Shown: positions 46,601 through 58,142 of the stretch, piece after piece
Position numbering within the stretch: the first letter of the stretch is position 1
Layout: every line of letters starts with the position of its first letter
Assembly: GCA_012295275.1 (NCBI GenBank)
Contig: CM022668.1
Location: 16,415,891 to 16,479,890, forward strand
Direction of reading: 5' to 3'
DNA length: 64,000 nucleotides
From: Chrysomallon squamiferum
Lineage: Eukaryota; Mollusca; Gastropoda; Neomphalida; Peltospiridae
Notes under the pieces: model-generated
Told to the model about the DNA's origin: nothing
Databases searched by the model: none
The model's input: the letters and a program-made list of their open reading frames with translations, nothing else
Position numbers and translations under genes: made by a program

Positions 46601-49600
46601 TACTTCATCTGAGGAGTCCAGATAGGCAAGCAGTCCTGTAGGCTGAAATCAAATCAAATCTGAAAATACACTTCACTGGATTTCTTTATCTTCAACAGAC
46701 TTGAATAGTAAGAACTGTTTTAGACAGAGCAACAGATGCAAGCAAACAGATCAGTTACCATTTCAGCTGTTGTGGGCTGATGTAACTTATCTACAGAGTG
46801 GTGAATAAATAAACAAGTAAGTAAACAATTATTTCTATTTTAAGTGTTGATGAAACAGATCAGTTTTGAGACAGGTTGTAGTTTACCTACATAGAATTGA
46901 ATAATGATGAAATCACTTAATTATTACTTTTATTAAGTTTTAGATGAAAGAATGACAGTTTAAAGCAATAAACCAGTTACCATTGTAATTACTGAACACT
47001 TTAACAATCTATTTCCATATAAATAAATTTAAACAATGTCTCTTATATAACCAGTGACCCCAGTGTTAAACAGCAGCTGTCAGAGGTGATGCACAGTTAA
47101 CTATACAAGATCAGACTTGAATCACTTACCAAGATTCGACGCAGCAAACCCATGGCAGTGGGGTGACCTGTCACCCACAATCCCACCAAATGTCGACTGA
47201 GCTGTCTGAATAAAACAACAGGTGAATATTAATCATAAAAGATGATTAAAACAACAAGAGACAAAACAAATGTATATAAATCTTTTTACCTTTCATATAT
47301 CTACATACAGCTGTCAACAGCTTATTCTTTAAAATTAATGAATTTCTACGTTTAGATTTTAATACAGCTTCAGAAAATAACATCCACTTGTGCTGTATTA
47401 TTATACTAATAAAATTTTAGCAGATCTTCAGTAAATAACATCCACTTATGTTATATTTTTATGCTTATAACATTCTGATATGTCTTTAGCTAATAACACC
47501 TACTTCTGTTATATTATTATATTAATAATACAGACTAGATAAAGTTGTTACCACATTGAGGGTTACTCTTACTGATTAGCTACAAGAGATGTTTGATGTG
47601 AACCTACTCAAGGAAAGACACACAGGTTGAAGAGACAGTGTTACCTGTTTGTTAACATTCTGTTGTCTGAACTCTGAGTAAACATGGCAGAGTGGAGGTG
47701 TTTTGGAAGTGCACCTTCGGCCAGCGCAAGATCCTGCATCTTAGCTGCTATCTCTGCATCTCCTTCCTTCATTAACAAACAACAACAACAACAACAATAA
47801 TAACAACAATAACAATAACAAAAACAACAATAATAAGATGAAGAAGAAGAAGAAGAAGAAGAATAAAGAATATTTTTGAAGCATAATATACTATAGAAAC
47901 ATGTATAAATTCTAAGCCTGTTCACAAAAAAAATTCTGAATGTCGACAATTAATTTAAAAAATGACATAATCTAAATTTTGTAAAGTAGGAAAAAATAAC
48001 AGATTTCTAACAAAATTATTTTCAGAGCTTTTAATTTCTTAAATTTATTTTTCTATTTCTGTCAGTAATGCTTATTAATAAAACAAATGTGAAAAGTGTT
48101 TAAATAAGATTGAAAAATATGAAATACTGGAATAATGAGTACTTATCCCTAACAATGATTACAAAAATAATTATTATTTGTGCATTTATAAATAAATACT
48201 AATCTGAACTATGTTTTTGTTTTATTTTTGTAAACATCAATAACTGGTAAATTTTTATTTGTGTGACATGAATGAAAAGAAATACCTCAATAATAGCCTT
48301 CATGACCATTCCAGCCCCTTTAATAATAGCCATTGATGGATGCTGTAAAGATATTTAACATTATGTACAAAATGTTAACTGTTTTTAATATCTACTTAAA
48401 ACCTGTTTATATTGCATTTAAACAATAATTATTAAAAATAAATAGATTAAAAAGAAAAAAAATGGAACAAGTTTTAACAAAGAAATATTCTATTCATTAC
48501 TGATGCTTTTGATATTTCATCTAATTAAATAATCAGTTAATTTTATTAAATATATAAACATAAAGGTAGAGTGGAAAAGACAACAACAAAGATTCTGATA
48601 CCTGAAAAAGTTTGAAAACAATTCTTCCATTTGCGGCAACCATTTCTAAGAGTTGATCAAAATGGTTGCCATCGGTGGTTTCACTGTATGGGGCACACAG
48701 AGCAAATGTCAGGAAATCCAACATGGCCGATATAACCAAGGCACCAGTGCTGTGAACCTAAACAAATAAACAAAGCTCACTAACAATTTTATAATTACTA
48801 AATCCAATTATTTAAAACAGCTGATTGATGTTATTATTTTAATAAATATTCACATTTAAACATTTTATTAGAAAAAAATTACCAGTAATCTTATTGACAA
48901 AAAATACTAAACCTAATTATTAAAAGACTGTTAGTACTATTTTTGATCAATAATTTTGTTTTCATATTCTATTTTAGTCGTTTGTAAGAAAAGCTAAGCT
49001 GAATAATATTATCTTACTGTCAAATAATCTTAAATTTAACTATTAAAAACAAATTATAATTTGTTCTATGATAAATATATTTTCTTTGTTATAAGAAATG
49101 GTGAAGGAAAGCTAAAACTTAGAAGGGTTCTTTGCTTTATACACTGACTGCTGAGTCTCCTACATTCTAACTCTGCTTTGTGTAAGAATCTCTGAGATTT
49201 CTATCACAACTGATGAACTCCTAGATCTAAACAGTCACCTTAGTGTTTATTATAAACTTCTTTTGATTTATTATTATTATTATTAATGTTGTTGCTATTG
49301 CTGTTGTTATTTTCATTTTTATTACACGTACCGGACCAATTATCCGGCATCCTGAAATCCAGAAAGACCAGAAAACTGGAAGTTTTGTTCCCTGATGCTA
49401 TTTTCATAGTTCACACATGTGTATTGTCCTCACCAGATTGGAACTACTCTTTCAAGCCGTGTGGCATTCATTCACTCACTGCATTGTTTACGTGTTGAGA
49501 TGCCACAGTTGTGTATCGTCAATTTTCTTTATGTTTTTACTTTTAAAATGTTTATGTCTAATTATTTATGTATTTAGATGCCTTGATGCCAGAAAACTGG

Positions 49601-51788
49601 AAAATCCAGAATGACTCAGGCCCCAAGGAGTCTGGATAATTGATCCGGTACCTGTAGTACTATTATTTTTATTATTATTTTCATTACTATTTTTATTATT
49701 ATTATTATACTACAGGTGGAAACATTCATTATCACATTTGTTAATTATTTGAAGTAAATTAACAATATCTTTCATTCTTCATTAATTTTAGTCTTTACCT
49801 CTCTCCTACATTTACTCTGTTATTTCGAAAATGTAAAATGGACACGTTATTCTGCGTCTGAATGTGATATATTGGTTTACATTTTAAATTACTTACCACA
49901 TGATGATTAAATCTCTCCATCAACTCTTGAAGAAACTTTCTGGATGATAACAAAGATGATTTGTTCAGCTGCTCTTGTCTCAAGTCATAGTTGTCATGCA
50001 TTGGCTGGCAAAATAAAAACACAACATTAAATTAATAATAATACTAACATTCCACTTTCTATGACTAAAATCATAATTTAAAAATAAAATTCATGAATAT
50101 ATGCACTGAAATAATAAATGCTGTTGAAGAAGAAAAATAAAATTATAACAATATGGTAAGAGATGTGATATCCTTGCGAATGTTTTCATTGTTAATCTGA
50201 ATTTCGTTTTAGCTTTACCAGGAATTTGCTTTATTAAACAAAATATTTTAAATATCTTTGGAATAATAAAGATGTTAATTCAAGAAGTTAGAGATGTAAA
50301 AACTAAATTTCTGGCTTGTGTAACAACTTATTATTTCTTTAGCAAATAATTCAGTGAATATATGAGTGAAAACAGATAACATATAAAAGCACATTCTATG
50401 TGAAAGACAGATCACCTGCATTAGAGCAGACAGCATGTCAAGAGCTGCGTGTGTTACTGCATTGTCATTTCTTTTTAGAGCCTTCACAACCTTCACACCA
50501 ACCTTCTCCCTCATCCTGAAAATTAACACTCTGTCTGTTATAATACACTTTTAAAAACAGCACGTTAATACTTTTAAAACATCTTTAAACATGTAAATAT
50601 ACTTATGTACATATACATTTTTCAAAAAGAAAGTGTTAATTTGAACTGGTTTAATATAGGTGTGTGTGTATCAGTTTGTGTACTGTTACTACTAATTAAC
50701 AGTCCGTCTGTTATAATACATTTTTAAAAACAGCATGTTAATACTTTTAAAACATCTTTAAACATGCAAATAAACATATGTACAACATATGTACATACAC
50801 ATTTAAAGAAACAGCGTTAATTTGAACTGGTTTAATATAGGTGTGTGTGTATGTATTTGTGTATTGTTACTACTAAAATTGTTGTTTCAAAAATTGTTGT
50901 TTCCAAATAATGAATTATAATCATGAAAATCAACAGATAAAACTGAACTTTCATATTATAAAAATAATAATAATTAATGTACTTTGACAGAGATGTTAAT
51001 AAAAAAAATATGTTTTGTACATGATAATAATTTTGTTTCAAAATACCGAAGTATAACTATGTAAATCCAGAGAGAAGAAAGAGAATATTCATCTTACAAA
51101 AATGATAATTATAATTACAGATAAAAATAAAAATAAAAATTTAGTATCAAATTAAACAAGCTATAACTATGTAAATCCAGAGAGAAGTGGTGAATATTTT
51201 CATTCTGAAGTTATAAACGCACTTTGGCAGTGAGGTGAAGGACCCGAAGCCTGCTTTAGACGCTACAAGTCTCCTCAGAGCGTGAAACTGAGCCTCCAGA
51301 TCAACGATGTCGATTGTGTTCTGATCTCCCTCATTTTCCAACAGCTTCGACAATGTCAAGTTGATCAGCTTCTCCTTGTTCTGAGCAAACAGACCCTGCA
51401 GTTTGAAAACAGTTTTAATTCAGAAAGATACCACACCATTTACCTGCCGTCTTGAAATCAAGAACATCCAGAAAACTGGCTCTGTTTGAAACTGGATGCT
51501 GTTGGTGTAGCTGTAGTTTGCTACTTGGCTGCTTTGTTTTAGTTTCCATGACATACATGCAAAATAAAATTAAACATTTGCTATCTGTTAGTTTCATTCT
51601 TTACTTTCTACTGTTTACGTATATATTTAGCCTGCATCCAAAAATCTGGACCATCTCCAGTTGAAAGTTTGCCTGATAAATAATTTGGTGCCTGAACTTA
51701 AATTTTTTATTATAAAGTGAATGTTTCAAACACTGATAGAGCTGCCTGAGAAATGAAAAGAAAGCAAACAATTCAATGACATAAATAA

Positions 51789-51824
<36 letters not shown>

Positions 51825-52854
51825 ATAAAAAAAAAAAAAAAAAAAAAAAAAACAAAAATCAGTGCTACCAGACAAAATTACACCACGAAACTGACTAAAA
51901 TTACTGAAACAAAAAATGATGAAAACAATGGAATCAGAAAAATCATGATTAGTTCTTGAAACAAAGCAAGACCAGATGACTTTTATATTTTCTCCATTAC
52001 AACAGTTAATACAAAAAGACAGATAAAATTTTGCTAGTAACTATTTTTAAATTAACAGTATGTCTGGATTAATGATGCTATTACAAGAAAAGAACACATA
52101 CGTCTTGTGTTACAGCATGAAGTAGACCACTGTAAGAAACATTTGCATTAAATCGCATCACAGCCTCATTGAATGTCATAGTTCCTGAAAAATAAGAATA
52201 AACAATTAGAAACACATTTTTGCTTATAACTGTGAATTAAAAAGATCTGGAAAAGAGTGTCAGTATTCAGAACAGTTACACAATTGAAAATAACAAATGA
52301 AAATTGTTACTGTCCTGTCATTAAAAAATCCACATAAGGAATAAAACAGAGTTATCTCCCTTCCAAATGAGTGACAGAAAAAAGGAGTAAAAATAAAAGT
52401 ATTTCAATGGCCATTAATTTTTTTTTAAGATATTCATAAATACCTTTATTTTGTAATTTCACTTTTAAATTTCTTCCATATTATAGCTTATCTAGATTAG
52501 TGTCTCAGCAGCTCACTAAAATAATTTTACTAACATGTTACTAGTTTCTACATGTACCTCAGCAGCTCACTAAAATAATTTTACTAATATGTTACTAGTT
52601 TCTACATGTACCTCAGCAGCTCACTAAAATAATTTTACTAATATGTTACTAGTTTCTACATGTACCTCAGCAGCTCACTAAAATAATTTTACTAATATTA
52701 CTAGTTTCTACATGTACCTCAGCAGCTCACTAAAATAATTTTACTAATATTACTAGTTTCTACATGTACCTGGAGGAGACTGCATGAACTTCATGTGTTG
52801 AGCTTCTACTTCCTCATCAACAGGAACTGTGAAAGGGCCTACATTTTAAATTTG

Positions 52855-52885
<31 letters not shown>

Positions 52886-55312
52886 TATAATAAAAATCAC
52901 AAAAGAAACAAATAATTATAATAATAATAATAAAAAAACGTTCAAACAAAGAATAAATTCAAGTACCGTGAATGGAAATAATTAGACATTATTAAATGAA
53001 CATCTAATAACAACTTAGCACAAAAAAGGTTTAAGACAAAGATGTTTTTCCACACATGATAATTAAAGTAGATGGCTCACCCAGTCTGAAGCCTCTGTCT
53101 GTGGGGATCATCTTGACACACACATCTCTGTTCCCAGCAGCCCTCACTCCATCCAGCAGAGAGGCAATCAGAGCATCTCTGCAAAACAATCACAACACTT
53201 TTAACACAGACAAACACACATACTGACACAGTCCAGCAGAGAGGCAATCAGAGCATCTCTGTAAATTAATCACAACACTTTTAACACATTCACACACACA
53301 TACTGACACAGACACACACACACACACACTGACACAGTCACACACACATACTGACACAGACACACACACACACACACACACACATACTGACACAGTCCAG
53401 TTTTCTGTCTTGGTATACTTGTAAAAAAATAATAATAATAATAAATATAATAAAAAATATTTGTTTGTAATTATATTACTGTATAAATTGTTCTTTACTG
53501 GGTTGTCATGAGTTTAATGTCAAATGTTTCCAAAGTTCAAACATGTTTCTATCTGCTAGACTTAAAAGTTAAATATCTCAACAAAATCTGTGATATACTT
53601 TCTATGATATTATAAAAAAAAGAGTTAAAGAGAATTTTATAAATATGTATTATTTATAAAACAAATCTTTATTACCATACAACTGTAGTAAAAAATAATT
53701 TTATAAACAAATACTAATAGTATTCTAAGGCCAGTTTTTATTTTGATATAATTGAACTTAAAAGTAATTAAAAAAGATAAATAGCAAGCTATTGTACAAT
53801 ACACTGCTACCATCAACATACTGTTTAATATCAGTGTCAAATTTACCTGTCAGTTGACATGAATGTTCTAATATCTCCTTTTACATGTTCTATAGAAAAT
53901 TTCTGTGGATTTGACTGGTCTCTGATTATAGCAAAAATCTAGAAATAATAATAATTAAAACTTTAAAATATTTAAAAAAAATGTTTTTTTAAATAAAAAT
54001 AATAATTTTCATATAAGTTTATTTTTCTGTTTTGCATATAAAGATGAAACCTTGAATGGTGTAACTACAAGTGCAGAAAATGAACAACAGTGTACAAACA
54101 GGAAAGAAATCAGTTTACTATTATTAGAGACAGAACTGAAGGCAAAAATTAAATGTTTTTTTTAATGACAAACACATCTTTAATATATGTTACATGTTTA
54201 TTATGATAATGTTAATGAGAGTTGGAGACTGCTACAATGCTGTGGATTTCATGTTTTTGAGAAAAGCACATTCTTTGAGCCTTTTATTAACAAGTTGACT
54301 GGTGCTGGCCTATGCATGGAAGCTTCAAATAACTGCACACTACCCCATTAAAATTGAAATGAGTTATTAAACGTTACATTTTTGTATTTATAAACCGTAT
54401 ACATTTAAAGATTCTGATGGCATTCAGTTTGTTTTTCAGTTCCAGACTAAGAGTAATGTGGATGCTAGATGCTTGAAGTCAGTGTAAAAAGAGATTTACG
54501 TAAGAATGACTCACATCACAGAGAGGTTTACAAGTGACGATGTTGTAGGTAGCAAGATCCCGCTCCACCATGCATGTTTCAGTGAGACAGAGCAGTCTGC
54601 GCACGGTGTCGATGTGACGATGTGTCACTTTCTGTACAGTGAACTCGGCGTACGACGTCAAGGCTTCGTCAGTACTAAACAAAAATAACTTTTATTCCAT
54701 CACAGGACACTGTGTGTTTCAGACGTCACAAATATATGACAGAATATACTAATTATTTTCTAATTTAAAATTAAAACTAATAATCTACCTCAAATCATGT
54801 TTTATATTTATAAATAAACACACGTACACTACACACTCAAATGAACATACTACACAACATGTATACATACACAAACACACTCCATAACTTTCTCTCATAC
54901 ACATACACACACTACACAACACACTATCTACCAAGACACACATATATTATACACCAAGGACACGCATACAGACAACACACACAGTATTACCGTGTACTCC
55001 ATAACATACACATTATATACCTATAACCCACCCAAACCCACTTCCAAAAACGCACACACACACACACACACACACTGTGTTAAACCTGTGTCACAACATG
55101 CTGTGAATACTTTTATTAAACAAGATAAGAGAGAAGTTTACCTATATTTCCCCAGCCTGTTTAACTGGTATTGTTCAAATGTGATTGGTTCCTTTCTCTG
55201 TTTGATGGCCACACCCACATAGGCCGCCCCGGCCTCCATCACACACTTTATAAACTCCTCCCTCTGTTCCAGCGCAAACAGGTGCTGTGAGAAATGTCAA
55301 ATAAATAAATAA

Positions 55313-55352
<40 letters not shown>

Positions 55353-55987
55353 AAATAAATAACTATATCTTACATGTTACAAGTTTTAATGAATCTGTGA
55401 AACTATATGAATGTGAAAAGAGACTTTTGAAACAAATAACTAACAAATGGTAAGAATGTTAAACAAATAAATTGTTATCTACTAATATCTGAAATCTGGC
55501 TCAGAAAATGATTTCAAGAATGTAGCAATTAAAATTAATCAAAAAAGGTTTCGTAATATTGTCCATTTAATTCTACAGTTATTTCAGAAAGTGTATTTTC
55601 CAGTAAAAATATGATATTGTTTACCCTGTATAAACACACACACACACACATATATATATATTTATTTATACAAATTCATTTTGTGCATACCAGCCTGCTG
55701 AATCCACCATATATAATAGCAATGCCACCTGGATATTCAGAGACCTGAAAACAAAAATCTATCTTTAAGAATCATGGACAGAACATATATGATTAAGAAA
55801 ATGGATGGACAGAAACAGGTCTTAGTTCACTACTGGTCAATTTTTACTCTAGAAATGAATGGGGATGAGGTGTTATACACAATGAGTGTTTATATGTACA
55901 ATGTCAATAAACACTGCTTTGTTAAAATTACAAATGTGATTAGTACAAAATATTTAAATAAACATAACTGATATTTGCTGAAGGGAT

Positions 55988-56080
<93 letters not shown>

Positions 56081-57159
56081 GTTACTGTTGTTGTTTTGGG
56101 TTTATGGATATAAACTGAATAAAATTCAAGTTTCTATTAAAATTTCATAAATTTTTTGGTTTAAACATCAAAAGACTACAAGTATAATGATTAATGTAAA
56201 ACAAGATTCACATAGAAGAGTAGAAAAATTTAAAGCTTGTGTGTTTTTTATGATTATGAAAAAAAACTGTACTTTATTTTACCTGTGTCAAGCCCTCAAT
56301 GTTGTTGTAGTCGTATGATGTAAGTAACTGGTTTGTTGCTGGTTCTCTCTGGTTCACAGATCCCTGACCCACCTCTAAAATGACCGGAACTCGAGTTTCT
56401 GACCAGTGGTATTTGTAGGCATTGAAACGCTACACACAGAGAAAAACACATAAAATAAAGAAATGAAAATGTCTACATAGGCAGTCAGGAGGGATACAAG
56501 TTGGTCCTTATCTTACAACTGTAACGTGTAACGTGTAATATATGTACAAACTCAGAATCTAGTGTGTATGTATATATTTTTAATGCTTTATGACAAGTTA
56601 TGCAACAGAACAGATCTGAAAAAAATGTAGTACAGTATTTTAATAATAGTCTGTAGTATATACATCATTAATATGCCTGGGTATTCACATAATATAGTAC
56701 AGTATTTTAATAATAGTCTTTATACTTCATTAATATATCTGGATATTCATATAATATAGTACAGTATTCTAATAATAGTCTTTATACATCATTAATATGT
56801 CTGGGTATTCTTATAATATAGTACAGTATTTTAATAATAGTCTTTATTAATATGGTACTGACTTGTAAAAAGATATTCTTATAAAAAGAAATGAAAGATT
56901 TAACATCTGCACTATGCTATGGGCTTGTCTTTTACTGATCTGCTGAAAGTGTTTTTTAATATGTATTAGTTTTGTTGTCTTTGATAAATCAGTAATGTAC
57001 GTATCACAAAATGTAAGATAATCATCTGAATAACACAGGCTCTGTTAAGACTATGTGTATGTTTCATCACAGCAACATTTTAATGAGTTTTCTTACCCTA
57101 GTGGTATTGTTTTGTTCAGCAAACTGATCTCTGAATTTCTGTAAATTAAAACAAATACA

Positions 57160-57205
<46 letters not shown>

Positions 57206-58104
57206 TAATAACAATCATTATCATCAAAAAATAAATAAAAAGAAACTGCTTTATAATGATCTGAGGTGTAATTATTTAAATGCTAAACTGTTTCATACTG
57301 TTTATTTTATAACAATATTTTAGCAGCAGCAACACAGTATAAAATAACACAATAACTAAATTTGAAACATTCATGTAATTTTAGATGTATGAAAAATGTT
57401 ACATTCTACAAAACAACTACACATATTACTTGATATATATACACTGTATGCATATTATTACATGATAAATATACAGTATATACATATTATTTGATGTAAC
57501 AGTAATATTTGAAACAATGATCAAAACCACAAGCAATAAAATTTAAATAAATTAATCATTGAATACTTACAACACAATAACAGACTTTAAAAAACAAATT
57601 ATGTATCCATAATGCATTATTTACAAAAACACTAAAAAAGGTTACATATAAATGGTTATAAGCTGTCCTAAAGTTTCTATAGAAGAATGAGAAGACACAA
57701 ACCAGAATAAATTAATAAACAGGTGTTAATTACAATTATTAGTTATTCTGTGTTATTAGCTACTCTAAAAATACACAACTGTGCGAACCAAAACGAACAA
57801 ATACGTGTTAATTGCAATAATAAAATTATTAGTTATTATGTGGTTTTCTACAAGTATTAAACAAACCAAGATAAAGTAATAGACTAATAACAATAGCTAC
57901 TATTCTGAGTAAAACAAACCAGAGCAGCAGTAAGCAGGTCGGCACGGTGGTCAGTGGAGAACCTCATCATGTCCGTCTTCCTCTGACCTTTCTTCATGGT
58001 TATCAGAAACTCATTGTTTGATGGAGCCTTCACGTTGGGGACAATACTGATAAACTCACTGTACGGCCACTAAATAAATAAATAAATGAATAAATTTAGT
58101 AGTA

Positions 58105-58142
<38 letters not shown>

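Larger units (their letters stand above)
46185..52184 (-). other. DNAJC13: DNAJC13 coding exons 12-21: helical repeat region before the first IWN
   Basis: Exons 52102-52184, 51223-51395, 50416-50515, 49897-50004, 48602-48757, 48286-48342, 47645-47766, 47130-47205, 46547-46642, 46185-46292. Highly conserved stretches: [75 protein letters not shown]. Exon 18's acceptor lies in a GTT/AAC microsatellite (TTAATGAAG|GAAGGAGAT). Introns between these exons contain two pogo-like MITEs and AT-rich filler. Confidence 0.9.
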
